In this document: positions 7,010 to 13,560 of the stretch, in pieces
Numbering within the stretch: the first letter of the stretch is position 1
Layout: each line of letters starts with the position of its first letter
NCBI GenBank assembly: GCA_052390115.1
Contig: JBQTHE010000090.1
Location: forward strand, 1 to 14,595
Direction: 5' to 3'
Source: GCA-003244245 sp052390115
GTDB taxonomy: Bacteria > Actinomycetota > Actinomycetes > Mycobacteriales > Pseudonocardiaceae
DNA: 14,595 bases
Made by a program: the position numbers and the translations under genes
Notes under the pieces: model-generated
What the model was told of the DNA's origin: nothing
The model's database searches: none
The model's input: only the letters and a program-made list of their open reading frames with translations

Positions 7010-7780
7010 TTATGGACCCAGCTGTTCGCGGAGCCAGGCGATGTCGTCGGTCTGGGTGGCGGGGTCGGTTTCGAGGATCACGGTGGCGCCTGCTGCGGCG
7101 CAGACGCCTACCAGCTGCTCGGGCTCGATGGTGCCCTGGCGCACCGGCGCGTGGCGGTCCCGAGCCGAACCGAACTCGTCGCGTGAGTTGTTGCAGTGCA
7201 CGAGGTCGATCCGGCCGGTGATGGCCGTGACCCGGTCGACGGCGTCGGCCAGGTCCTCCCCCGCGGCGAACGCGTGGCAGGTGTCCAAGCAGAAACCGAC
7301 GTCGTATTCGCCGATCGCGTCCCACAATCGGGCCAGCGAATCGAACCACCGCGCCACCGCGTTGTCTCCGCCTGCGGTGTTCTCCACCAGGATCCGGGTG
7401 CCGAACCCCCCATCGGCCGATTGCCGGGCAAACATCTTGCGCCAGTTCTCCACGCCCTGGGCAGGATCCTCACTCTTAGTGACATAGCCGCCGTGTACCA
7501 CCAAACCGTGTGCCCCGATCGTGGCAGCCGCGGCAGCATGCTGAGCGACCAGCTTGCGGGACGGAATGCGGATGCGGTTGTTCAGTGATGCCAGGTTGAT
7601 CACGTACGGTGAGTGCACATAAATCTCTAGGTCAGCGGTGCGCAGCTGGTCGGCTTGAGGATGGGCCCGGGGCGCCTTCCAGCTCTGCGGATCTGCGAGA
7701 AAGAACTGCGCCGCCGCCGCGTTGCGCTCGGTAGCGGCCTTGATGGGATCGTCGTCGCTGACGTGGGCGCCGATGCGCAT
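7010..7780 (-). CDS. nfo: Endonuclease IV (AP endonuclease family 2)
   Basis: It cuts 5' to abasic sites and removes 3' blocking groups in base-excision repair. The 256-residue TIM-barrel protein has every ligand of the trinuclear zinc centre known from E. coli Nfo: H56, H96, E133, D166, H169, H195, D208, H210 and E237. These lie in YVHSPYVINLAS, LVVHGGYV, VENTAGG, CLDTCHAFAAG, LVHCNNS, DRHAPV and ILETDP. ATG 7780 (MRIGAHVS) is chosen over an upstream in-frame ATG because family members start MxIGAHVS. At 256 residues it is a little shorter than E. coli Nfo. It faces the GT87 gene and is divergent from the secreted protein gene at 7966. Confidence 0.95.
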   Translation of the reverse strand: MRIGAHVSDDDPIKAATERNAAAAQFFLADPQSWKAPRAHPQADQLRTADLEIYVHSPYVINLASLNNRIRIPSRKLVAQHAAAAATIGAHGLVVHGGYVTKSEDPAQGVENWRKMFARQSADGGFGTRILVENTAGGDNAVARWFDSLARLWDAIGEYDVGFCLDTCHAFAAGEDLADAVDRVTAITGRIDLVHCNNSRDEFGSARDRHAPVRQGTIEPEQLVGVCAAAGATVILETDPATQTDDIAWLREQLGP

Positions 7781-7965
7781 GACGGCCAGCCTAGACCGGC
7801 CGGTCAAAGGGCGATCGGCACACCTGCAAGGAAATACGGTGAGTGCACAGCGTCACCTCGATCTGCTGAAAGTGCTGGTCGCCGTCACAGAGAGGCTCTA
7901 GAGTCGTTACTCTCACGACACAACCGGGTAACTGAGCGACGTACTGAGCGACACGGAGGAACCTT
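7781..7965. promoter_or_regulatory. Divergent control region between nfo and the secreted-protein gene
   Basis: It contains the perfect palindrome GACCGGCCGGTC (7794-7805), a short hairpin AGAGT-cgtt-ACTCT (7900-7913), and inverted GTTAC (7905-7909) and GTAAC (7927-7931) pentamers that resemble MtrA-type half-sites. A short direct repeat ACTGAGCGAC lies at 7930-7952, just before the ribosome site GGAGGA (7955-7960). No convincing -35/-10 pair was found. The MtrA resemblance is weak and spacing does not settle it. Confidence 0.3.
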
Positions 7966-8850
7966 ATGCGCACACGGGCGAGGGTGACCACGGTTGCGGG
8001 AGCAGCCACGTTACTGTGCGCGGCGAGCACGTTCGGAGTCGGCTTGTCGGCCCTCGCTGCACCCTCCACCGTTTCCACAGCTGCGACCCAGGCAGCGGCG
8101 CCGTCACCGATGCTCGTGGGCGGTTGCGGGGACACGGTGCGTGGTGAACCAGGGCAGCGAGTAGGCGTGCGGACGGCAGGCCTTCCTGTCGTCGACGTCG
8201 GCCGGGTGCCCTCAAGCGGCTCGAGCACACTCGACGCCACTCCGGCCCTGCGCGAGATGCTGGGACCGGTGGCCCCGGCGTGTGCGATCACCGCCGAGGC
8301 GATCACGCCACTCACTAAGCCGGTTGAGGCTTTGATCGCTCCCGCCGCGGCTCCGGCCAGGGATATGGTCGGCGGCGTGGTTCCGGCGCTGGCCCAGCCC
8401 GCGTCGCCGGAGGCGCCAGCGGCGCCACCTCCTGCGGCGCCGGCCGGACAACCGCAGCCGGTGGCAGGCCCGCCAGCGTTGAGCCCTGCGGGCTTCGGTC
8501 CCTACTTCGGACCAGCGTCACCGCCCTTCCCGTACGCGCTGGGCCTCTACAGCAGCGGATTGCCCCACTACAACTATGCTGAACTGCTGGCGATCGGTCG
8601 CCCAGGCTCACTAGGCCGGCTCTCGGCCGGCATGCTGACCGCGGACCTGTTCGGCTCGCAGTCGGTGAGTAATACCCCGTCCCTCGGCAAGCAGAGTGCC
8701 GCGGCCAACGACGTCGCCGCCGCGGGTCGGGCATCGGCGTTGGAGGCCAGCGGTGTCGAGCGGATCGCGCTGCCGGTGCTGGTGGCGGTGCTGATGCTGG
8801 CCAGCGTCAGCGCGGCGCTGCTCCGCAGCTGGGTGCTCGGGCGGCGCTGA
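7966..8850 (+). CDS. Secreted, C-terminally anchored Ala/Pro-rich protein of unknown function
   Basis: A 294-residue protein. The N-terminus is a signal peptide: basic MRTRAR, a hydrophobic stretch (about 8-30) and likely cleavage around ALA-A at 29-32. The body is rich in Ala, Pro and Gly, with a strongly Pro/Ala linker (about 140-172), a Gly/Pro/Tyr/Phe-rich patch GFGPYFGPASPPFPY (176-190), and two cysteines (C54, C106) that could form a disulfide outside the cell. A single membrane helix follows at about 267-286, then the short basic tail RSWVLGRR. This implies a type I membrane protein facing the cell wall. ATG 7966 has GGAGGA 5 nt upstream. A strong hairpin follows at 8908. I do not recognise the family. 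Confidence 0.75.
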   Translation: MRTRARVTTVAGAATLLCAASTFGVGLSALAAPSTVSTAATQAAAPSPMLVGGCGDTVRGEPGQRVGVRTAGLPVVDVGRVPSSGSSTLDATPALREMLGPVAPACAITAEAITPLTKPVEALIAPAAAPARDMVGGVVPALAQPASPEAPAAPPPAAPAGQPQPVAGPPALSPAGFGPYFGPASPPFPYALGLYSSGLPHYNYAELLAIGRPGSLGRLSAGMLTADLFGSQSVSNTPSLGKQSAAANDVAAAGRASALEASGVERIALPVLVAVLMLASVSAALLRSWVLGRR

Positions 8851-8907
8851 TCCGTTCAGCTCTCGCGCCACCCAGCAGATCGGGCTGAATCGCTAGTCAG
8901 CCTCTTG

Positions 8908-8940
8908 CGGCCACCCCGCGATTCTGTCGCGGGGTGGCCG
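8908..8940 (+). terminator. Intrinsic terminator-like hairpin upstream of the rpsF operon
   Basis: A perfect 14-bp stem (CGGCCACCCCGCGA 8908-8921 with its complement at 8927-8940), a 5-nt loop TTCTG, then TTT at 8941-8943. It fits a GC-rich actinobacterial terminator for the secreted-protein gene and isolates the rpsF operon from upstream transcription. Confidence 0.8.
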
Positions 8941-8945
8941 TTTGC

Positions 8946-8951
8946 TATCGT
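8946..8951 (+). promoter_or_regulatory. Possible -10 box of the rpsF operon
   Basis: TATCGT fits TANNNT and is preceded by TG two bases upstream (TGCTATCGT), as in extended -10 promoters. A transcript from about 8958 would carry the whole hairpin array at 8957-9083 as leader. The -35 region would fall inside the terminator stem and is not recognisable. Confidence 0.35.
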
Positions 8952-8956
8952 CACCT

Positions 8957-9065
8957 GCCGGACCAGCCGGCAATGGTCTGATTGCCGGCTCGGCCGGCAG
9001 TGGATTGATTGTCGGCCCAGCCGGCAGCGGCCTGATTTGCCGGTTCGGCCGGCAACACCCTCCTG
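8957..9065 (+). repeat. Four-unit tandem hairpin array in the rpsF leader
   Basis: Units at 8957-8983, 8984-9010, 9011-9038 and 9039-9065 follow GCCGGNYCRGCCGGCARYGG and then NYTGATT. The last unit has lost the 3' part. Each unit contains GCCGG...CCGGC and can fold into a small hairpin. Any unit's left half can also pair with a neighbour's right half, so several alternative folds are possible. It sits between the terminator and the rpsF ribosome site, so it is probably transcribed. Confidence 0.85.
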
Positions 9066-9102
9066 CCGCGGAAAGTCCGCGGCCGACTAGCCCACAGGAG
9101 GT
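9065..9102 (+). promoter_or_regulatory. Leader hairpin and ribosome binding site of rpsF
   Basis: GCCGCGGA (9065-9072) pairs perfectly with TCCGCGGC (9076-9083) around the 3-nt loop AAG. Fourteen nt later is AGGAGGT (9096-9102), which is 11 nt before ATG 9114. rpsF leaders in many bacteria bind the S6:S18 complex at a CCG-containing structure. This hairpin or the array before it could fill that role, but I cannot match a known model by eye. Confidence 0.5.
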
Positions 9103-9113
9103 AAGTGGTTTTC

Positions 9114-9413
9114 ATGCGTCATTACGAGATGATGATCATCCTCGATCCGCAACTCGACGAGCGCACCGTGGCACCATCGCTGGACCAGTTCCTCGGCGTC
9201 GTCAAGACGCAGGGCGGCAGCGTCGACAAGGTCGAGGTCTGGGGCAAGCGCCGGCTGTCCTACGAGATCAGCAAGCGCACCGAGGGCGTTTACGCCGTCG
9301 TCGAGCTCTCTTGTACGCCTGCGACGGTAGCCGAGCTCGATCGGCAGCTCTCGCTGAACGAGTCGATCCTGCGCACCAAGGTGCTGCGGCGCGACGCTGG
9401 AAGGAAGGGCTGA
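9114..9413 (+). CDS. rpsF: 30S ribosomal protein S6
   Basis: A 99-residue S6 protein with MRHYEMMIILDPQLDERTVA at the start, GGSVDKVEVWGKRRLSYEI (35-53) and the C-terminal RQLSLNESILRTKVLRRD. It binds S18 on the central domain of 16S rRNA. ATG 9114 is chosen because family members begin MRxYE; a GTG at 9105 would add three residues but leaves only 2 nt to the AGGAGGT. It is the first gene of the rpsF-ssb-rpsR-rplI operon; the ssb GTG follows its stop by 1 nt. Confidence 0.97.
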   Translation: MRHYEMMIILDPQLDERTVAPSLDQFLGVVKTQGGSVDKVEVWGKRRLSYEISKRTEGVYAVVELSCTPATVAELDRQLSLNESILRTKVLRRDAGRKG

Positions 9414-9414
9414 C

Positions 9415-9921
9415 GTGGCTGGCGAGACCATCATCACGGTGATCGGAAACCTCACAGCGGACCCGGAGCTGCGATTCACGCCGTCCGGTGCCGCGGTAGC
9501 CAACTTCACGGTGGCCTCCACGCCACGGACCTTCGACCGTCAGACCGGCGAGTGGAAGGACGGCGAGGCGCTCTTCCTGCGCTGCAACATCTGGCGGCAG
9601 GCCGCGGAAAATACCGCCGAGTCGCTCACCCGAGGCATGCGGGTGATTGTCAGCGGGCGGCTGCGCCAGCGCTCGTTCGAAACCCGAGAAGGCGAGAAGC
9701 GCACTGTCGTTGAGATGGAGGTCGACGAGGTCGGCCCCTCGCTGCGCTACGCCACCGCCAAGGTCAACAAGGTGACCCGTCAAGCTGGCGCATCGGGCAA
9801 CGGTGGATATGGCGCCTCCGGGTCGTCGGCCGACGACCCGTGGAGCTCGGCTCCGCAGGCCGGTGCGCCCGCCGGATCCGGCAGCGGCGCCGCTGGCTAC
9901 GACGACGAGCCCCCGTTCTGA
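9415..9921 (+). CDS. ssb: Single-stranded DNA-binding protein
   Basis: It coats single-stranded DNA in replication and repair and recruits partners through its C-terminal tip. The 168-residue protein has an OB fold (about 1-112) with ITVIGNLTADPELRFTPSG near the start, FLRCNIWRQAAENTAESLTRG (58-78) and VSGRLRQRSF. A Gly/Ser/Ala/Pro-rich linker (about 118-160) follows and the acidic tip DDEPPF is intact. GTG 9415 is 1 nt after the rpsF stop and uses a GGAAGG site inside rpsF, so translation is probably coupled. Confidence 0.97.
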   Translation: MAGETIITVIGNLTADPELRFTPSGAAVANFTVASTPRTFDRQTGEWKDGEALFLRCNIWRQAAENTAESLTRGMRVIVSGRLRQRSFETREGEKRTVVEMEVDEVGPSLRYATAKVNKVTRQAGASGNGGYGASGSSADDPWSSAPQAGAPAGSGSGAAGYDDEPPF

Positions 9922-9962
9922 TCACCCGTTCTCGGCGCGACTCTTTCAGGAGTACCTCAATC

Positions 9963-10199
9963 ATGGCCAAGCCCCCGGTACGTAAACCGAAGAAGAAGAT
10001 CTGCATTTTCTGCAAGGACAAGGACGCCGCTATCGACTACAAGGACACGGTGTTACTGCGGAAGTACATCTCCGACCGCGGCAAGATCCGGGCCCGCCGG
10101 GTTACCGGCAATTGCAGCCAGCATCAGCGAGACGTCGCGGTCGCGGTGAAGAATGCGCGCGAGGTGGCGCTGCTGCCCTACACGTCGACCGCACGCTGA
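9963..10199 (+). CDS. rpsR: 30S ribosomal protein S18, zinc-binding (C+) form
   Basis: A 78-residue S18 protein. A basic N-terminus is followed by KICIFCKDKDAAIDYKD, LLRKYISDRGKIRARRVTG (31-49) and NCSQHQRDVAVAVKNAREVALLPY. Cysteines C14, C17 and C51 and histidine H54 form a zinc site, as in the C+ type represented by M. tuberculosis rpsR1. A zinc-independent paralogue could exist elsewhere but is not in this window. AGGAG at 9948-9952 lies 10 nt upstream of the ATG. It forms a heterodimer with S6, encoded two genes upstream. Confidence 0.97.
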   Translation: MAKPPVRKPKKKICIFCKDKDAAIDYKDTVLLRKYISDRGKIRARRVTGNCSQHQRDVAVAVKNAREVALLPYTSTAR

Positions 10200-10220
10200 G
10201 CCGAGGAAGGGAGCGACCAG

Positions 10221-10676
10221 GTGAAGATCATCCTTACCGCTGACGTCCCCAATCTCGGCGGGCCCGGCGATCTGGTGCAGGTCAAGGACGGGTACGCCCG
10301 CAACTACCTGCTGCCGCGCAGCCTGGCCATCCTGGCCACCAAGGGCGCGGAGAAGCAGGTGGCGTCCATCCGCCGGGCCCGGCAGGCCCGGCAGATCCGC
10401 GACCTCGACCACGCCCGGGAAGTCGCCGGCACCCTGTCCAGTCTGGGCACAGTGTCCGTGACCGCCAAGGCCAGCAGGTCCGGCGGGAAGCTGTTCGGCT
10501 CGGTCACCGTGGCCGACGTCGTCGATGCGGTCCGCTCGGCGGGTGGCCCCGCGTTGGACAAGCGTGCGGTCGACCTCGGCGGGCCGATCAAGTCCACCGG
10601 CACCTACCAGGTGACCGTGCGGCTGCACCCGGAGATCTCGGTGACCGTCCCCCTAGAAGTCGCCACCGCCGGCTGA
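10221..10676 (+). CDS. rplI: 50S ribosomal protein L9
   Basis: A 151-residue L9 protein with the N-terminal domain MKIILTADVPNLGGPGDLVQ and the signature VKDGYARNYLLPRSLA (21-36). A long helical connector (about 40-78) and a C-terminal domain containing KLFGSVTVADV and RLHPEISVTVPLEV follow. GTG 10221 has GGAAGGGA about 10 nt upstream. It is the last gene of the operon; a long palindrome follows 33 nt after its stop. Confidence 0.97.
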   Translation: MKIILTADVPNLGGPGDLVQVKDGYARNYLLPRSLAILATKGAEKQVASIRRARQARQIRDLDHAREVAGTLSSLGTVSVTAKASRSGGKLFGSVTVADVVDAVRSAGGPALDKRAVDLGGPIKSTGTYQVTVRLHPEISVTVPLEVATAG

Positions 10677-10709
10677 GCCGTCTCGACGGCGTCACCAAGG
10701 ACGTAACCG

Positions 10710-10771
10710 CCGTGAACTCGACGCTACCGACGTCCCCGGCGCGCGAAACGTCCGTGGCGTCGAGTTCACGG
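10710..10771. terminator. Long palindrome after rplI, likely terminator
   Basis: The arms 10710-10733 and 10748-10771 pair at 22 of 24 positions (outer 15 bp perfect, CCGTGAACTCGACGC), with a 14-nt GC-rich loop. There is no T-tract. Placed between rplI and the convergent acetyltransferase gene, it could end transcription from both sides. It may also belong to a dispersed palindrome family; no second copy is in the window. Confidence 0.65.
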
Positions 10772-10812
10772 GCCGTCCTACCGGCGCCGCCCCGGTAAAG
10801 CGATGGCGGATG

Positions 10813-11406
10813 TTATCGGGGCAGCATCGCTGGAGAGGCGACTGGCTTGATCATCACGTCGTATACTGGGGCGCCGGGGAAGGGTTGGATCTGGCCGACG
10901 GTCTGGTATCCCCATGAGTGGTACGCGTGCTGCGGTGCGGGAGCTTCTGGGCGCACAGCCAGCGTGATCCGCTCTTCGGATAGTCCAGCGGTGAGGTGAG
11001 CATGCAGCAGGCGGCCGACGCCGAGTTGCCGGTAGGGTCGCCGCACTGCTATCTCGATGATCGCGAATGTGCGCCCCGAATGCTCGGCAGTGATCTCGTC
11101 GGGTAGCGGTGTCAGGGCGCCGTCCCACCACTTCGTCCGGGCCCGGAGCTGGAATCCAAAAGCGAACCCGATGGGTTCGTCGGCTCGTCGTGCCACGACG
11201 AGCCGAAAGTTGCGTTGATTGATCGTCCGTGACCAGCCGGACGTGAAGTCCTCCACCTCCGCGGGTCCCTCGTTGTACGGGGGTTCGGCATATATCTCGG
11301 CATACAGTTCACCGACGGAACTGCGCTGGTCCGCACTCGTGTCTGTGCGGTAGATGGTGAGTGTGAGCCGGTCCACTCCGGCCGGTGGGGAGTCGCTGGG
11401 GGTCAT
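10813..11406 (-). CDS. GNAT-family N-acetyltransferase
   Basis: A 197-residue protein with the acetyl-CoA-binding motif A in IIEIAVRRPYRQLGVGRLLH (116-135), including the RQLGVGR phosphate loop (126-132), and motif B in AYHSWGYQTVGQ (161-172). The substrate cannot be deduced. Its ATG overlaps the stop of the upstream XRE-type regulator by 4 nt (ATGA), so the two are translationally coupled and probably work together. The N-terminal 12 residues are not needed for the fold and a later start is possible. Confidence 0.85.
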   Translation of the reverse strand: MTPSDSPPAGVDRLTLTIYRTDTSADQRSSVGELYAEIYAEPPYNEGPAEVEDFTSGWSRTINQRNFRLVVARRADEPIGFAFGFQLRARTKWWDGALTPLPDEITAEHSGRTFAIIEIAVRRPYRQLGVGRLLHAHLTAGLSEERITLAVRPEAPAPQHAYHSWGYQTVGQIQPFPGAPVYDVMIKPVASPAMLPR

Positions 11407-12695
11407 AGTGACGCCGGGAGAAGTCGACGGGCGGCGGTAGCGAACGTTTTCGCTGGCGGGTAGTCCTGCTGTCCCAGTAGTTCGACAGTGCGGTTCAGGC
11501 GGGCGACGATTCGGCCGGAGCCGCGTACTGCATCCACCCGTTGCACGGCGTCGCTGGTGACGGCGATGGCCTCGTCGAGCTGGCCGCGCCGGATCAGGAC
11601 CGAACCCAGGTGGGAGGCGTAGGAGGTGTGGTTACGCGAGAAGGCTTCAGCATCGACGCTCGCGAGCGCCCTCCGGGCGGCTGTCTCGGCGGACTTGCCC
11701 TGCCCGGCGGCCAACGCGACCGTAATCTCGTGCGCCGCGAGGTCGGCTGGTCCCCAGAAATCCAGCCAGAAGGGCTCGTCTCCCCGTCGCCCGTGGTCGA
11801 GCCACTGGCGGGACTCCGCGACTGCAGTGGCGGCGGCCGAGCGATCACCGGTCCTGGCGTGCCCGAGGGCCTCTCGCGCCACCAGCAGCGACAGCAGAAT
11901 CGGGGTTGCCTGATCACCCGCGGCGGTCCGCGCCGCCTGGGCAAGGTCGACTGTTTCCCGACCGCCCCCCGGGGTGTGGCTGGCTTGCAGAGACATCGAC
12001 GCCAATGCCGTCACTCGGGTGCCGGGAAGGCCAGCCAGGTCAGCGAGATGGCACGTTTCGAGCCACCAATGCCGCGCCCGCTGGGGCCAGCCGGCGTCAT
12101 AGGCCAGCCATCCAGCGTGCTCCATGGTCGCCGCTGTGACGCTCTGCAGTTCGCGTCCAACCGAGAGCGGGTAACTCCCCCGGCGCAAGGCGTCCTGCAG
12201 CCGTCGCGCCATCCCCTCCGCAACCTGGTAAACAGTGGCACCCCCTTGGCGGTCGTCCAGCTCGAAGAGGCGGCGCAGCGCCGTCCAGCATTGGGTGGCT
12301 TGGACGGCATCGATCCGTCCAGGCGTGGCGACGTCGTGCGGCAGCAGTACGGTCACGGCGAGACCTGCGGCCCCACCGAGGAAATCGCGTCGCTCCACGT
12401 CATTGAGAATAGGACGTGGGCTCGATTGGCCGGAGACACCCAGCGTGGCGGACGGGACCCCCAGCGCCTGCGCGATGTCGGCCAGGATGTCCATGTCCCG
12501 CGCGGCGCGGCTCACGCCGCGCTCCAGGCGGGAGATCGTTGCCTGGGAGTAACCCGATCGGTCGGCGAGGTCTTGCTGGTTCCATCCCGCTGCTTGGCGC
12601 ATCAAGCGGATGAGTGTTCCGGTCTCGCCCGCCGCCACGGCAGCCCGACCTTGCGGTGAAATCAGCACCGCGGCGATCGCGCGCGAGTAGTCCAT
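11403..12695 (-). CDS. XRE-type helix-turn-helix regulator with helical C-terminal domain
   Basis: A 430-residue protein. The Cro/CI-type HTH lies at about residues 28-84 (LIRLMRQAAGWNQQDLADRSGYSQATISRLERG, then ILADIAQALGVP). A short linker contains RRDFLGG (102-108), a string often found after the HTH in this actinobacterial group. The remaining 300 residues are Ala- and Leu-rich helices suggestive of tetratricopeptide-like repeats, a likely signal- or partner-binding region. The ATG at 12695 has GGAGG 2 nt upstream and AAGGAG 11 nt upstream. It is coupled to the acetyltransferase by ATGA. These regulators are common in actinomycetes; the target is unknown. Confidence 0.85.
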   Translation of the reverse strand: MDYSRAIAAVLISPQGRAAVAAGETGTLIRLMRQAAGWNQQDLADRSGYSQATISRLERGVSRAARDMDILADIAQALGVPSATLGVSGQSSPRPILNDVERRDFLGGAAGLAVTVLLPHDVATPGRIDAVQATQCWTALRRLFELDDRQGGATVYQVAEGMARRLQDALRRGSYPLSVGRELQSVTAATMEHAGWLAYDAGWPQRARHWWLETCHLADLAGLPGTRVTALASMSLQASHTPGGGRETVDLAQAARTAAGDQATPILLSLLVAREALGHARTGDRSAAATAVAESRQWLDHGRRGDEPFWLDFWGPADLAAHEITVALAAGQGKSAETAARRALASVDAEAFSRNHTSYASHLGSVLIRRGQLDEAIAVTSDAVQRVDAVRGSGRIVARLNRTVELLGQQDYPPAKTFATAARRLLPASL

Positions 12696-12969
12696 GACCT
12701 CCCCATCTCCTTAGTGGCCAGCGCGCTCAACCGTTCGCTACGCGTCGTGCACTGTACCGGCCAGTCACACCTGCTACGCGATATTCAGGCATGCATGAGA
12801 GGCAGCGGCGATGTCCACGGCAAGGCCATAGTCGCTGCGTGTCATCGCCAGAGCTGAGCGCGCCTCAGACCCTCCATCACCCACCGCGTGAGCTGCTGCG
12901 CAGCGCTGTGCGGCCACTCCGAGGAGCGATCATGGCAGGGCGGCGGCTGAGCGGGTCGGACCGTCTCGC
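12696..12969. other. Divergent gap before the cysteine-rich cassette
   Basis: No convincing gene. GCTACGCG occurs at 12737-12744 and again at 12773-12780, in the likely promoter area of the XRE-type regulator. TACAGT on the minus strand (complement of 12751-12756) fits a TANNNT -10 box. A 60-codon plus-strand frame (12791-12973) ends in an ATGA overlap with the next gene but lacks a ribosome site and recognisable content. It may be a decayed leader gene. Confidence 0.4.
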
Positions 12970-13560
12970 ATGAGCCGGAGTGCGCATCAGACCGAGCATG
13001 GCCTGCTGTGTGAGGTGATGCGCAGCTTCCTGGTAGGCGAGGTGCAGCCCGCGCGCGGTGCGGGTCGATGTGGCCGAGTCGGGTGCGGGGCGGGTGCGGC
13101 GCTGTATTCGCTGCTGGCTGCTCATCCGGTGGATCAGCAGGGTCGGTGCCGGTCGTGTCGTCGTCCCGGCTGGCTGAGGCGCCGGCGCCGGGTGTGCATG
13201 GTCTTGCAGAGCGCCCATTACTGGTTGCGGCAGCCCAGTCACCGACTGAAGACCCATCTGGCCAGCGAGCTGGGCATGAACATTTCACCGCTACCCAATG
13301 TGGCTGATCCGGAGGCCACCGACGTGCTGCCCAGGATCGAACTGGCGCCTGGCGATCCGCCCACCCAGTCATCGCAGACTCCGGCCGCCTCGCCGGCTCC
13401 CCGCTTCCCGGCGGGACGGCCGGACCTAGACCACGGCGGGGCCGGGGTGCACCCCGACGGCCCCCGGTCCCGCCGTGTTCCCCCCGCCAACCACCGCCGA
13501 CCCCTCGCTCGGGCAAGTCGCTGCTCCTCGCCGGAGGGATGGCGTGACAGACCGAACTGA
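12970..13560 (+). CDS. Cysteine-rich actinobacterial protein of unknown function, possibly frameshifted at its end
   Basis: The frame encodes 196 residues. The N-terminal part has a probable zinc-binding cluster, C34, C39, C60, C63 and C76, around ALYSLLAAHPVDQQGRCRSC (44-63), then a basic stretch RRRRR and SAHYWLRQPSHRLKTHLASE (81-100). The C-terminal half is Pro/Arg-rich and low in complexity (about 125-196). From memory, similar short proteins occur in Pseudonocardiaceae; no function is known. No ribosome site is visible before ATG 12970. As it stands the gene overlaps the next one by 17 nt. Reading the third frame near the end gives GKSLLLAGGMA and a stop at 13545-13547, a cleaner junction, so a one-base deletion around the C-run at 13480-13486 is suspected. 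Confidence 0.6.
   Translation: MSRSAHQTEHGLLCEVMRSFLVGEVQPARGAGRCGRVGCGAGAALYSLLAAHPVDQQGRCRSCRRPGWLRRRRRVCMVLQSAHYWLRQPSHRLKTHLASELGMNISPLPNVADPEATDVLPRIELAPGDPPTQSSQTPAASPAPRFPAGRPDLDHGGAGVHPDGPRSRRVPPANHRRPLARASRCSSPEGWRDRPN

Noticed and set aside
7605..7849. 15-bp direct repeat TACGGTGAGTGCACA at 7605-7619 and 7835-7849
   Set aside because: One copy is inside nfo and the other in its upstream region; with no wider similarity, a match of this length could be chance in a window this large.
8957..9065. Array considered as a CRISPR
   Set aside because: Units abut with no unique spacers of constant length, and no cas gene is in the window.
10805..10822. GTTATCGGGG resembling part of the dispersed palindrome
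   Set aside because: Only about 7-9 nt match and there is no paired arm nearby.
11541..12659. Plus-strand open frame of 372 codons opposite the XRE-type regulator
   Set aside because: The regulator frame contains a clear HTH and coupled junction; the plus frame has no domain or ribosome site.
12791..12973. 60-codon plus-strand frame ending in an ATGA overlap with the next gene
   Set aside because: The overlap is attractive, but there is no ribosome site or recognisable composition, and one such overlap can arise by chance. It is mentioned under the gap at 12696-12969.
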